64,000 nucleotides of DNA, taken from NCBI GenBank assembly GCA_036365455.1, contig JAWQUS010000017.1:1922001-1986000 (forward strand), in the 5' to 3' direction. Origin of the DNA: Macrosoma leucophasiata. Its lineage: Eukaryota > Arthropoda > Insecta > Lepidoptera > Hedylidae. Below the pieces are notes generated by a model that saw nothing but the letters and a program-made list of their open reading frames with translations, was not told the origin of the DNA and did no database searches. Shown piece after piece: positions 11,292 to 23,755 of the stretch (positions within the stretch are counted from its first letter, which is position 1; the number at the start of each line of letters is the position of its first letter). A program made the position numbers and the translations under genes.

Positions 11292-11610
11292 AAAAAATGT
11301 ATCTTCACGCCTGTAATTCCCGAAGAAGTAGGCAGAGGTAAATGCATGCATTCAAACATACACGCAAACACCCACGATTCGCCGGTGACATTTTAAACAG
11401 GTGGCGAGCTTGTTGCCATCTCCAGACACATAACCAAACTCCGAGATACTGGGAAACTTCCAGAAAATGTAAAAATCCCAATAGAACCAGAGAAAAAGGA
11501 TTTTAAACCGTTATCTCTGATAGCGCCCGATCACCCGAGGATCGAACCCCGGACCGCCAGCGTAGTAGTAGTGGCCTGCTACCACTAGGCTACTAAGGCA
11601 GTTTGTATTG
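11292..11610 (-). mobile_element. SINE-E copy 1, tRNA-derived, TSD ATGTAGATACA
   Basis: tRNA-like head on the minus strand near 11540-11600 and a 3' end CAGGCGTGAAGATAC. An 11 bp duplication lies at 11281-11291 and 11611-11621. Confidence 0.85.
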
Positions 11611-11619
11611 ATGTAGATA

Positions 11620-13395
11620 CATGTAGATAATCACCAGGAAACTACCAATAAGAATCATGTATGTATAAGACTTGGAAGGATAGAGATAGGCAACTCGACT
11701 CTACATCCCGTCAAACAATCGTTGATAAAATTGTAGCATTTTTATCAGTTCAGGTACACCTGCACAACCGATGACTAATAGGTGCAAGTTGCATGTTTAC
11801 CAGCGACGTGACATTCGACAGTAGAAAGCGTGTCATCGCTCCAGGGTCACCACTTCGACAAGATACGCGTACAATAAGGACGTCAGTAGCATTGTCTGCC
11901 AGTGGTTTTACGATGTGTTTGATCTTATGTAAGTCTTTGCATTTAGACTGCTAATGAGTTAGTCCATCTTAGATTTTATGTCTGATGCATCGAGCCATCG
12001 ATCACTAATGTCTAATAGTGTGGTTGCAACAATGAGTAGCAATAATAATTTCTATTGTCTATAGAATTTTATAGCCGGAGTTAGGAGAGAGGGCTTAGGG
12101 CTCAAACGTTAATTACCAGAAACCAGTAACTATAAAAAAATCAATTCAATTCCATTGTCGCTATTTTCCTTTGTGTGTAGGTAATTGGTGGTATACTAAA
12201 TAGTCTATAATATAAAAATAAGTCGGGTTTTCCTTCCTGACGCTATAAATCCAGAAAGCACGAACCGATTTCCACGGTTTTGCATTCGTTGGAAAGGTTT
12301 CGGGCTCCGTGAGGTTTACAGCAAAGAAAATTCAGGATTATAAAACGACATCCAAGCGGGCGAAGCCGCGGGCAACAGCTAGTACTAATATAAATTTGAA
12401 ATGTATTTTTGTTTTTGCTCACATTATTACGTTTTGCCTCAAAGCTCTAACCACATTATATGGACAGGCAATATTTAATTTCTGATTAGATAGATGAAAT
12501 GTGTCAAGTCGTATGTATGTAGCCTTGTCGTTCAATTAAGTATAGACTACATCCAATCATAATGGTAACAGAAAATATTAATATATACATAGACTGACCA
12601 AGTATTAGCCCATATAGGTACCTGGCATTGGCACAAAATAAGCGACTACTGATCATTTCTTATCCAATTGCCGTATTCCCTAACTTCGTTGTCATCAACT
12701 TGATAGAACAAGGGTTGCTTTTTAGCATGAAGTCCACCACTTGTCTCATTTTGTGTAAGGACTAAATAGATAAGTTAATATACGCTACATATACATTGCT
12801 GCTCCCCTAAAATGACGGTAATCGTCACGTTACGTCAATGCAGCAATGTGATTCGATTCATAGCTACTTATTCATGACAGCTAATACCAAGAACCTCAAT
12901 CTAACCTCATTACTCTCATTTTCAAGCTAATAATCATATCTATTATGTCAGAATATTTGTTAAAAGAGACGACAATATTATTTTCCTAATGCGTTATCGA
13001 TTCGTTTAAAATCGATTGTTAATAGGATGGCTAAAGTCCAATATAAAAATGATATAAAGATTACATATCATTATCCCTAGGATAAGTGTGCTTACAATCT
13101 CATGACGTAACAAAAACTATATATCGTACTAATCATTTGCAAGTTTTGCTAACACTTTATCTTACATGTGCAGGATATTAGTTTCAAATAAAACATTAAC
13201 GCTGTCTGATTGCCAGACAGGCCAAAGTAAACCAGTACAGTACAACCTAGACTAGGACAATGTTCGGCTAAGAAACATAAAAGAAATAAGAGTTAAACAC
13301 AAAATACATAAATAAAACAAATTGCCATATAAAGTCTCTGATCACCACGTCAGAGGAAACAAGCAAAAAAAACCTAGACTAGGAAAATTGTCTAA
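11620..13395. other. No gene seen
   Basis: AT-rich DNA with only the GCTTCGCCCGCG repeat at 12205-12392 recognised. Confidence 0.5.
12205..12392 (-). repeat. Lepidopteran GCTTCGCCCGCG repeat
   Basis: Ends AAGCGGGCGAAGCCGCGGGC and AACAGCTAGT. Related pieces are at 7396-7430 and 25520-25700 (with a GACA microsatellite). This is a common intergenic repeat type in moths; some such families are classed as Helitrons. Confidence 0.55.
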
Positions 13396-13399
13396 CTTA

Positions 13400-13523
13400 G
13401 GTTTTGTATTATTTTTGGAAGTCCAGGGAAGGTTTAAGGGGTGAGAAAATATATAGAAATTGTAAGGGAAATATCCCACATTATTTAATTCTGAGACAAT
13501 ACAAAGTTTGCCGGATCAGCTAG
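13400..13523 (+). repeat. Repeat-K copy, 5' truncated
   Basis: Retains TTTTTGGAAGTCCAGGGAA through GCCGGATCAGCTAG. Confidence 0.55.
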
Positions 13524-14143
13524 TAAAACAATAAAAAGATGGATGGAAAATTAAAAGATCACAAGTGTTCTTCCTTCTCTCAAACAAAACTACGCTTAAA
13601 TCCAACACGGATAAGGTTAAAACCAACGATATCCTCGCACCACGTTCACACCACTATTGGGAATGGAGATTACTAAAAGCATCCAGGAATCGTAATGGCG
13701 GGAACGGGATAAAAATAGTGTTATTGCGACACGGATTCCAGGCACATATCGTGAACGTAGGCGGACGTATACAAGAATAGAACTGAGGTTTTTGACGTTT
13801 ACCCTGATGTTTACAGACAAACTGGTAAGTAAACAGAATTTTAGTATGGATCAAATAGCAGTTATAGTATCCTGCAAGAAAAATTACACATCGAACTTTG
13901 GAAAGAGTAAATCGGCTAATTTCGAGCTCTTAGAGCGTTATCTCTGCTGCAGACTGCTTATGTAGTCCGGCATTGGTGAAAACTTGATCAAAATGGTCGA
14001 CAAACGTCACATAGGTTTTGTGCGAAAGAGACTCTACAGAGCCGAAATTAGCCGAAGTTTCTCTCCTATGGTCGATGTGCAATATATCTTCCTGCGTACT
14101 GTAGGTACATCCTTTAATGAGTTATTCAATGATGAAAATCGTA

Positions 14144-14517
14144 AGACAGATCTAGGTATAAGAAAAATACTAGTGTATGAAAGTATCGTTGGAAAATGAC
14201 GTGCGGTCGGTTGAGGAAATGACAACGAAGAATATCGTTTCAAACGCCTGATGAGGGCTAATATTGATAAATCTTGAACGTGTAGGTCAGATATCAATAT
14301 AGCATATTGAATAGAAAAGCATACTTCAGCAGACAGATCTAGGTATAAGAAAAAGACTAGTGTATAAAAGTATCGTTGGAAAATGACGTGCGGTCGGTTG
14401 AGGAAATGACAACGAAGAATATCGTTTCAAACGCCTGATGAGGGCTAATATTGATAAATCTTGAACGTATAGGTCAGATATCAATATAGCATATTGAATA
14501 GAAAAACATACTTCAGA
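14144..14517 (+). repeat. Tandem duplication, 2 x 187 bp
   Basis: 14144-14330 and 14331-14517 both start AGACAGATCTAGGTATAAGA and differ at only a handful of positions. Short frames on either strand here are not conserved as coding sequence between the two units. Confidence 0.9.
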
Positions 14518-15009
14518 GCTCCACCTCTCTCTCGCTCCTCTGATTCAGTAGCAAATACTGAATTTTTGTTAGGACTCTTGACACAGGACTTTCGTATTGA
14601 GAGAGGGAGGCGATGTGTTCGACAGACTTGTTTTATACAAAGTCAACGATAAAGCTCTAATAAGGAACAAAGATCTGCAACATGCTAGTTTAGGTAATTG
14701 TAGACGCAATATATAATTTGCATTCAAATCCAATGAAAATCAATGAGAAAAGGAAAATAAAAATAGTAATCTGGAAATCCGAAACTTCTATAATTAAGAC
14801 AGAGCTCGTATCCCCTCCAAATAAACAAGGTACATCTGCAAAAGCGTTTATTTTTTCATCGTACATTATTAACCCCATGCACAAAATGAACCCTTTAGTA
14901 AAAATAACATTCGCGTGTCTGACGTGACTAATATTTAAGCACTTATGGGCGGAATTTGATATTTGCGTTGAGCTAATTTAAGTAGTAAATCCTACACATG
15001 CCAATATAT

Positions 15010-15302
15010 ATATTTTTTTTGTTTATGTAATGAAAGTGGCAAACAAGCGTGCAGATCACATTGATGTTAAGTGATGACTGCAGCCTATAGACACCCACAC
15101 AATGACCAAAGGTCAAAATGCAAATGCGCTGCCACTCCTGAGGCATTAGGTGTTATGCCTCTGTGCCGGAAATTACAGGGCCGTACATTACCACCTGACC
15201 GGAACACGATAGTGCTGACTACCATTTAGCGGCAAGTATATTAGGTAATGCGGTGGTGCCTACGCCCGCGAGCTCCGTCACTGGAGCTCTACCACCAGTA
15301 AA
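15010..15302 (-). mobile_element. SINE-A copy, near complete
   Basis: Left end TTTGTTTATGTAATGAAAGT, right end GGAGCTCTACCACCAGTAAA. It adjoins MITE-G copy 2 with no gap. Confidence 0.8.
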
Positions 15303-15545
15303 AGTACAAGCCCAAGTGGGCCTATGCCTGTCGCCTAGATGTTTAAATGTGTGCGTGAAATTGTTATGTATTTTGTTAAAGTCAAGGTGTGAGCTTCGTA
15401 GTAATAAACGATTTTTGTAGTGAGTGTGCGTGTGTGTCACACGCATATCACCCCGCAAAAAATGACAGACTGTTTTGCATCGGTAATAAACACTATGGAT
15501 ACTCCCCTCCGGTCCGCCGCGGCCGGTGGGCCGAGTTGCAGCATC
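15303..15545 (+). mobile_element. MITE-G copy 2, left end lost at a SINE-A junction
   Basis: Begins abruptly at AGTACAAGCCCAAGTGGGCC immediately after the SINE-A end CCACCAGTAAA, and continues to a degenerate right end GTTGCAGCATCTATGG. Confidence 0.7.
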
Positions 15546-16007
15546 TATGGCAGCATCCCACGATAAAACTAGTCACCACAAACTGCAGACACAAACAATC
15601 ACTTACCAGGTGTATTCTCCACTTATGATGCACAACATAGTAAGCATCTTTGGGGTAGGCTCTTGTCCATCAGTAGACGTCCTTTGGCTGAAGTGATGGT
15701 GATGAAAGAGTGGTAAACCAAGTCCACTCAACAAATTCTCAAAGCAATCGACATAAAACGGCGAACAAGAAATGAAGGACGAATTGGACGCAGCGGAAGC
15801 GCGGATCGGGCGCGCGCCGACACGTTATTACGCCGGTTTCCGACGAAGACGGCTCGAACCACTTTGATATCACAATCGGAGTGATACACAAATATAAATG
15901 GAGCAAGCGGCTCTGAAAGACGAGCAACTGTAGTATATATTTATTTTTTTACTAGTGGTTAATTTCAGTGTTGCAGCTCAGCGGGCGTAGGCAACATCGC
16001 ACTACCT

Positions 16008-16150
16008 TTTTTAATGTAATAAGGGTTGCAAACAAGCATGCAGTTCACATGGATGGTAAGTGACAACTGCAACCTATAGATATTTACACAAAAAACCGGA
16101 ATTCAAAATGCGGGGCGAGCCACTCCTGAGGCCTAAGTTGTTGCGCCTCG
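16008..16150 (-). mobile_element. SINE-A copy, 5' truncated
   Basis: TTTTTTAATGTAATAAGGGT through CACTCCTGAGGCCTAAGTTG; diverged. Confidence 0.6.
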
Positions 16151-16808
16151 TTGATAGCATTACGAATTTACAACACACAAATTATTTATCTGTCACAAAA
16201 AGTATAGTGTTGCGAAATATTGAATCCATTTTTTACATATATAAAGGATTTTTTTTTTACATTATATTACTCAAACCCAAAAAGTACGGAACCCTACACA
16301 GCGCGTGGCCCAACATACACTTGACCGGTTTTACTATTATTAAATATAGCTATTCCCCCATTGCATGATACTATACCTTAACCTAGACTCTACTAATGCA
16401 TGACAGAGTCTTAAGATGTTTCGTACTGATCTCTGTTCTAAGGCAATAGAGATGCTAATTCTAGCTTCCAATTCAGCTGGGAGTAAATATGTGTGCCTAG
16501 AAATTTTACAGTTTCTACTAAATTTATTTGATCATCACCTAGTTTCACGTTCAGTATGTCACTGTTTCAACTATACTAAGATACTAACAAAGCCAGCTAA
16601 TATTTTACATGTTATAAAGCAAAGTCCCCCACTGCCTCTGTGTGTCTGTATCTGTATAAGGTTTTCAAATCGATAGGAAATTCATGAGCAACGTTTGCCG
16701 AGTCAACTAGTATTATACATACAAATGTTTGTGTATGTTTAATATGACCATACATAGCGTATAGCTTTGAACGAGTCATTCCCCACGTGTCTTTGAAGGC
16801 AGTTCTTC

Positions 16809-16997
16809 TGCCCGGAGATGTCAATAAGCTCGCCACCAACTATTGCCTGCGACGTGACTTCTTAGTTGTGGATATTTGTGTATAAAATTAAAGTATAATA
16901 TATAATAGTAATATTTTTATATAGCAAATATCATTTGCAACTCAGCATTTACGTCGCAGGCAATAGTTGGTGGCGAGCTTATTGACATCTCCGGGCA
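16809..16997. repeat. Foldback of a SINE-E fragment, 47 bp perfect arms
   Basis: Bases 16809-16855 are the exact reverse complement of 16951-16997, with a 95 bp AT-rich spacer. The arm includes the SINE-E motif GGCGAGCTTATTGACATCTC. Right of it, SINE-E continues to ACTGAGGCAG at about 17042. Confidence 0.85.
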
Positions 16998-17042
16998 CAT
17001 TATTGAACTTCGAGTGTGGAACTGGAAAGTACTGAGGCAGTT

Positions 17043-18090
17043 GATAAATAGCATCTTTATAATCAGTTATATTTATAGATATTAGATATCTACCTATGTC
17101 AAAACAAGATCATTGACCACACCACATCGACAAAAACGCACAAGGTCAACAGGCCGCGCGGGCATAAACAATGAGGCATCTGACTGCACCGTCTGTTACG
17201 TCACCTCTATTATTGCTGTTCAAGTAATATTCTGATACAAAAGTAAAGAATCTTAAGATCCATGTTTTTGCTCTCGTTGAATAATAGCCTATATCTATGT
17301 GACTCTGCTGCATTGCTACTGCATAATCATGCAGTTTTCCCGAGAATCCCGTGAGTTTTTGTATGAAATAGGACTAAACATTCATCCATCCTCATTCACT
17401 TTCTCGTATACAATTTTACGCGCTTGCGCCCGAAGGAGGGTTAAGAGTGTGACTATTAAATTAATTTGATAAAATAATGAACTCATTAGATAAACATAAT
17501 ATGACATAATTCTTGAGGAAGTCAGTTTTTAATTACTTATATTTTACGACATGATAGTGTCGTGGCAAATGAAACAGTTTACCCACATCGATGAGAAACG
17601 AAATCTTGCAGCTGACAGAAATCTATAAAGACAAGAGTTCTTAATGCTTTGCTACGGCTTTAAGGCTTGTACAGCTTATGTAGCAGAAATACAAGCCGCA
17701 CGATCATAACCATCTAAGTAGAACTCTGTAAGTAATCTTAAGTAGTGAAGTCATCTTACACGATCAATCCAAGAATGATATCAAATTGATGGAACATAGC
17801 TACGACTGACTGATTGACTAACGCGGGAATGACCACGCAGGTCATCAGTATTTTGACACAAGGATTGACGGAAATTATAAGGTTATCAGTGAAGAATGAC
17901 CATCATCAAGTTAGATGATCATTCTGACCAGGCTAATAGACTGAACTGACGAAATACTCAGAATATAACCGTATTCTTAACCATCTATAGCGGCAGAGAA
18001 AAATGAATAATTGCACGATTTGAATGGTCGTTCTGAAATATTTATGCACGAACCTGACTCGCACTTTTTGCCGGTTTTTATTATTTGTAC
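17043..18090. other. No feature seen
   Basis: No repeat family, open frame or RNA fold stands out. It could be intron of the minus-strand myosin gene. Confidence 0.5.
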
Positions 18091-18212
18091 TATTTATTTT
18101 TCGCAATAACACATGCGAGTGAACTTTAGAAATTAAAGAAAAAACGAAAAGAAAAAATTGACTTCGGGCAGGAATCGAACCTGCGACTTCAGGATAACTA
18201 GTCCAGGTTTTT

Positions 18213-18375
18213 ATTATATTTTATTTATGCAACGAGGGTGGCAAACAATCTTGCAGTTCACATGGATGTTAAATGATGATAGCCTATAAACATCTACACA
18301 AACACTAAAGGTCAAAATGCGAAGCGTTGCCACCCCTGAGACCTTAGTTATTATGAGTCTGTGATACGATATTAC
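18213..18375 (-). mobile_element. SINE-A copy, 5' truncated
   Basis: TTTATGCAACGAGGGTGGCA through CCCTGAGACCTTAGTTATTA. It interrupts the tRNA-like repeat piece that ends at 18208. Confidence 0.6.
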
Positions 18376-18935
18376 GCTCTTGCTTTATGAGATCGTGAGA
18401 TTCAACAGTTGCTATATTTAGAGAAAGTCCAATTCATTCATTATTTAACCTAACATTTCATTGTTAAGCTAAATAATTTAGCAATAATGAGTAAGTTTTA
18501 ATACACTTTCAGACTTTCTTCCTAACTTTCGGCGAAACAAATAGTTGGCCCTATTAAAAGCCACTGGGTGCTAAAGACCTATCTCTTGTTGGGTAATGTA
18601 CAGTTTTATTTCTCAATTGCTAGGGTTCAACTTGACTCAATATAAACTTCAGAGAGCAAGCATTATCCTTTTGTAAAAAAATAGATTTGTACAGAAAAAA
18701 ATAAAAAGGTACCTACCTAAATGAAATATTATCTAGAGCACCTAAAGAACGTTTCCTGATATTAAAAATATTTTTAGCGAAATAATAATGCTCTCTTAGC
18801 AACAGAGGAAGCCCTACACGGAATAGATAATTTATCTTTTTTCGTTTTTTTTGTCGTAAAATTCTTGCTAAGTTCCTTGTGGTTTTTTTATATTATTTCG
18901 CATTAACACCTGCTTGTGAAATATATCTATCTATC

Positions 18936-18979
18936 ACCAACTATGCTAGTTAGGCTTGTGCCTAACTAGCATAGTTGGT
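18936..18979. repeat. Perfect 20 bp palindrome, 4 nt loop
   Basis: ACCAACTATGCTAGTTAGGC is followed by TTGT and its exact reverse complement. It lies 70 bp upstream of the tRNA-like repeat. Confidence 0.95.
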
Positions 18980-19050
18980 AATAGATGGCGCTGCTGCTAC
19001 CATAAAGCAATGCAATAGATGTGAAGGAAAGATTTGACAAATCGGGCAGG

Positions 19051-19125
19051 GCTTCAGTAGCTCAATTGGAAGAGCGGCTGGACTAGATTCCCAGTAGGTC
19101 GCGAGTTCGAGTCTCGCCTGAAGTC
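19051..19125 (+). tRNA. tRNA-like sequence, same family
   Basis: Same 75 nt fold and same faulty anticodon arm as at 838-912. Its 5' flank GATTTGACAAATCGGGCAGG and 3' flank AAATTTTTCTTTCCATTTTT match the other copy, so both belong to a longer repeat. A third, minus-strand piece with a GGTTCGATTCC-type B box is at 18160-18208. Confidence 0.5.
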
Positions 19126-19864
19126 AAATTTTTCTTTCCATTTTTCCTTGTGGTTACAAATCAAGGAAGCATGTCGTTCTGGGTGACCGCGGAATAATGT
19201 CACGCGAGAGAACGTACTATTCATGCTTCATTTTCGAAAAAGCAACTAACATCAAAACAAAACTGCCGAATTGTTCGGGGAAGTACCTACGCATGAAGTG
19301 ATGTTTAGTTATGAAACAATAGACATAATGCAACGTGGTCCACATACACTCCACACATGCATTTAAATAATAATTAGGTCATCACGCTATGTCATTACAT
19401 TACTTTACACACGTTTATAATGTAATATTTGCTCATTCGGTGTGACGACTGTGTGAATTATTACAATAAAAGTATCTAAACGACCTTAAATCATTTCAAT
19501 TATCGACGTGGACAAAAGACTCTCTCTCTCTCTATATTAGGCGATATTCCTATTTTTCCGGATACACTATATTTTTAGAAATTAATTAAAAATTACAAAG
19601 ATCTGTTTTTTTGGGATTTTAAAAAATCTCCGTCGAACGGCCTCTGTGCCGTTATAATATTTCTAAAAGACCGTTATATGACATTGGACAAGGATTATTA
19701 CTATTATTTATTAAGAATTTAAAAGGACATAACACTTGTAGTTAACGGGACTCGAAGAGTTTAGATCTCCGTCATTTTAATTAAAAAAAAATTGATTCAA
19801 ATGTCAGTTAGAAATTTTTTGTACTGTGTCTTGTGTGTGAGTGACATTGGTGAACGGTTTTGTA

Positions 19865-19915
19865 GAGATAGGACGTTGGTTTGGCGTTGCTGGACCCAAA
19901 CTGGCGTCCTATCTC
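19865..19915 (+). other. 51 nt hairpin with about 20 bp stem
   Basis: GAGATAGGACG pairs perfectly with CGTCCTATCTC, followed by nine more pairs including three G-U, and an 11 nt loop. It is shorter than a usual animal pre-miRNA. Confidence 0.4.
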
Positions 19916-20465
19916 GTCGCTGCTTCGCCGTTCCGCAATTGCGTATACGGTATAGATGCCAGCCTTATGTAAAACATAAATATGTTTACTAATTAGTTTA
20001 ATGAAGTGAAGTACTGGTGGTAGGAATTCTAGGGAGTAGTTATGCCATTACCTACCTAATAATCTGACGCTAACGATTGTATGTTGCGCCAATTTCTCCA
20101 GGATAGATTGTGAAATAGATAGGAACACTATATTAATAGGGATTTTGACTGCATCAAGTGGATAGCGAAATCTATTTACTTAAATAATTGAAATAACCAT
20201 CTCAAACGAAGCCACGCGAGTGACTAACGAAGTGTTAACTGTTTCAGTAACACGGCCAAGGTTAATTTCGTAAGCGTGGTGCTCAGTCAATAAAATATCC
20301 ATACAAATAAAAGTCTATTAGCGAATGTATGTTAAGTGCATCACATCAGGGCGGGGCCTAATTCAGCTAATGGAATTAGTCGTAATTATCATCGGATGGT
20401 GATTATGTAATTAAACCGCTTCGCTGTCTTGCTCTATCATAGGCCGCACGCGTCGGTAGAACTAA

Positions 20466-20603
20466 GGGCGAGATTCACAGACCGCACTACGACTTTACTT
20501 TGAGCAAAGTATGCTTAGAACTGTCAGAAATGTATGGGTTTTGACAGTTCGAAGCGTACTTTGCTCGAAAGTAAAGTCGTAGTGCGGTCTGTGAATCTCG
20601 CCC
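20466..20603. mobile_element. 138 bp hairpin MITE, TSD TAA
   Basis: Ends GGGCGAGATTCACAGACCGC and its inverse; arms of about 61 bp nearly meet, leaving a 15 bp loop. TAA is at 20463-20465 and 20604-20606. Confidence 0.9.
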
Positions 20604-20729
20604 TAAGACAACGCAGTATATGTCTGATGTCTGTGCAACGGAGCGATTCAATCGCGATCCAATGTCAATTACAACTAATATCGTGTCGTTAGCAGAATTA
20701 GGCCTCAGAATGCCTGCACATGTTAATGT

Positions 20730-21008
20730 CATAGAGCAACACTGGAGGGAAGTACCCATATGCAGGCTTTCCCCTCTGTCAAAGTACAAGCCCAAATGGG
20801 CCTATACCTGTCGCCTAGATGTTTAAATGTGTGCGTGAAATTGTTTCTGTATTTTGTTAAAGTCAGGGTGTGAGTTTCGTAGTAATAGACGATTTTTGTA
20901 GTGTGCGTGTGTGTTGCACGCATTTCCCCCCGCAAAAAATTACGGACTGTTTCGCTATGGCTACTCCGCTCCAGTCCGCCGCGGCCGGTGGCCCGTGTTG
21001 CTCTATGA
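20730..21008 (+). mobile_element. MITE-G copy 3, 8 bp TSD GTTAATGT
   Basis: Starts CATAGAGCAACACTGG and ends GTGTTGCTCTATG plus one A. GTTAATGT is at 20722-20729 and 21009-21016. Confidence 0.85.
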
Positions 21009-21694
21009 GTTAATGTAAACTACAATTTGTATGAAACTGAAACAGAGCGGTGTTATTCTAGTGATAAATAACAACAAAAACTTGTGAGCAAACAATTTTG
21101 ACGCTTTGACAACATAGAGAGGTACGACGTCGTATTTGACGATTTGTAGTATTTTTGATCAACGCGATGTTGAAGTCACTCACATGTTATTTGTGTACGT
21201 CATTCGCACTAGGCGCTCTAGACAACGCGAACATTTGCGTGAAGTTATTCTGTTTTGGAAAATTCGCCGCAAATCTTGAAAATTACAAAACAAAGAACAT
21301 AGTGACCGGTCCGACTGTTTTGGTGCCATAGGTTAGCACCGGTGCGAAGTCGGGACGAGTCGCTAGTGCGTAATAATATTATGTTATGCTTATGACGCGT
21401 GTTTCAAACAACTGCTCCATTGTCTGGTAGACATATTAAGCGTTGTTTTGTTCGTGTTATCGTTTTGAATAACGTTCTATTAACTCTCTTAGTTTTATAT
21501 GATACCTACTTGCCCATCTACAAACACTCGTAAGTATTATAGAAATAATGATAAGTGAATTGTGCAATAACACATCTTCATATCTTAATACTTACGCGTT
21601 ATGGTTTCTCGTCGATGGACTCCCTAAACTACTAAACTTATTGTTATCAAACTTTGCACACCGTGTGCAGTTTGATCCAACTTGACAGGTAGGA

Positions 21695-22070
21695 TAGCTT
21701 TTTTTATGTCAAAGGATTGACAGGCAAGCAGACGGGCCACCTAATGGAAAGTGGTTACCGTCGCCTATGAACATTTGCAACACCAGGGGAGTTGCCAACG
21801 CGCTGCCAGCTCTGAAGGACTCTTTTGACCCGTTTTGAAGAACCCCATATTTTAGCGTCGGGGGAACACCTAAGAGGAAAGTTCGTTCCACAATTTGTAA
21901 GTTCAGAAATGAAGGCGCGAGTCGGACCGTTGAGCATTGCCAAGTATCCAATCTGTGCTGATGGAACTTCTCTCTTTAGCGGGTGGTGCGATGTAGGATG
22001 AAATGCACAGACATCCGATGTCTCTACGCAGACTCAGATCTTCGAGTCTATCCTGGGTCGTTGTAGCTTA
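21695..22070 (+). repeat. Diverged SINE-like repeat (CACCTAATGG family)
   Basis: GACGGGCCACCTAATGGAAA, TTGCAACACCAGGGGAGTTG and GAACACCTAAGAGGAAAG. A related, diverged piece is at 42850-43090. Frames on the minus strand are not genes. Confidence 0.5.
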
Positions 22071-22298
22071 CATCTATTTTTTTTTTATCTCATTTTATAG
22101 ATGGGATATTATTTTATTGCAAATTATTTTTCAATTCTTTTTTATTTCTAAATTGCATCAGTGCAGGGACGAGCTGCTATTAATTGTATATTGCTGCTCC
22201 TGAAGATTAGATTCGCCTATGCTAGAAATGATGAGGTCTAAGGAGTGGATGAGGAGTAATGTATACTACGTAATCAATGATGGCACGCTAACCAGCAC

Positions 22299-22503
22299 CA
22301 CACCGCGGACACTCCGCCAAAATGCCATACAAACGCTTAATTTGGTCTCTATTACACAGACATCAATCAGTGACTCGATTTACACGTGCATTACGTGCAC
22401 CTATGTGCGTAGCACGTAGAGAATACCAAACGTCGCCCATAAGAGGGGAGGAGGTTGGGTGAGGCGGGGAAATCGGGCGGCACGTCGAAGTGTCCATTCT
22501 CTG
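22299..22503 (+). mobile_element. MITE-D copy 3, 7 bp TSD CCAGCAC
   Basis: Starts CACACCGCGGACACTCCGCC and ends TGTCCATTCTCTG, having lost the ATACGTAGTATTATTACAT stretch near its end. CCAGCAC is at 22292-22298 and 22504-22510. Confidence 0.85.
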
Positions 22504-22565
22504 CCAGCACAACGAAGTAGCTGAAAATATCTAGCGCCAGATAGATTGGGTACCTAATGCGGTGG

Positions 22566-23400
22566 ACTAACATGTCGACGTCATCGCCCGGGATCTAGGG
22601 GTTGAGTCCGTGGAGGGAGGAGTTTGTGGTCCGTCTAGCGCGTCGAATGTTCGACCGCGCGGACAATGGACCCCACGAGCATCTCCGTGGACTCGCCCCT
22701 CTCCACAGCCGTCCGCCCGAAGGTCGTCCGTTGCCGCGCGAGATCCTCCCTCCCGTATCGCCGGGAGCACGTCGGGCCGATGCCGCCCATCCCATCCCCC
22801 CGGAGGCTCCGATCCCCCGGATCACAGTAAGTGCCGTCCACACATACATTCACACTGACACCCACATACCAATTGACAGGCCCCACTCACCCGCATCCTA
22901 CTGGGCGGGTTCGAGTCCCGCCCACCGACCGGGTTCATGCCCCGGTCGAGGAACGGAGTCACCGATCGGGCCCGCGGCTGCGTCGCCCGGCTTAGGCCAG
23001 AGTGACGGAGTGGACGTGTGGCCCCTCATAATAGGGAACTTACAAATATTTAATTTAATTGACCACGACCACTTGTAAGCGGCATGCGGGGGAATAGCTG
23101 AGGGGGAGAAACGAATATGCCCGAAAAAAAAAAATAATAAAAAGATTATTTAAAAAAAAATACAAAATGTTTTGAATGGGCTAAAAAGCTACCAAAAAAA
23201 AAACATACTAAGAAAAAAAACGAAATAAAAAACACAAAAAAAAAAATGTGTATATGACCTCCCTTAGCGAGTTTCCCCGCGTGTCACAATCCCCATTTAG
23301 GACCACGCCCCCGACGCTTCGGGGGCAGATAGGCCCGGGGTACGAGGATTCTCTATCACCGAACCATCCTCCCCCTCCTTTGCGTTCGAGGGATGATGAA
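22566..23400 (+). pseudogene. Jockey-type LINE, end of ORF2 and 3' UTR
   Basis: VIARDLGVESVE is followed, after an extra base near 22615, by EFVVRLARRMFDRADNGPHE and HLRGLAPLHSRPP, resembling the extreme C-terminus of jockey-like reverse transcriptases. The GC-rich 3' UTR then runs to GATGATGAAGATTAGTAGTA at about 23393. Long frames in this GC-rich part are chance. A SINE-A scrap (22533-22565) precedes it. Confidence 0.6.
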
Positions 23401-23755
23401 GATTAGTAGTAGCATGTCCGAATATGAAAATCGTAACACGTCGGTTTGGCACTATGATACCTACTTATGGAGGAAAATATATAATTTACGGTTATTCCTA
23501 TTAACAAACAAATACATTTATGGATATAAGATAAGCTATAAAATATTTGATGACGTTCATATTCGATTTGGTATGCCATGTTTAATATTGTCATCAGTTT
23601 AAGCCTAGTAATAACTAAAACAGAGATGGCAACACATCTGAATTTTGATCTCTGGTTTATGACAATGTCTGTAGGCTGCAGTATGTACCGACCAACGTAA
23701 ACTAATGCTTGTTTACCACTCTTGTAACTATATTATCTCTCTCTATAAACATAGG

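Noticed and set aside
22602..23078. 158-codon Pro/Arg-rich open frame
   Set aside because: Only its first 45 codons resemble a LINE ORF2 end; the rest is GC-rich LINE 3' UTR with frames open on both strands.
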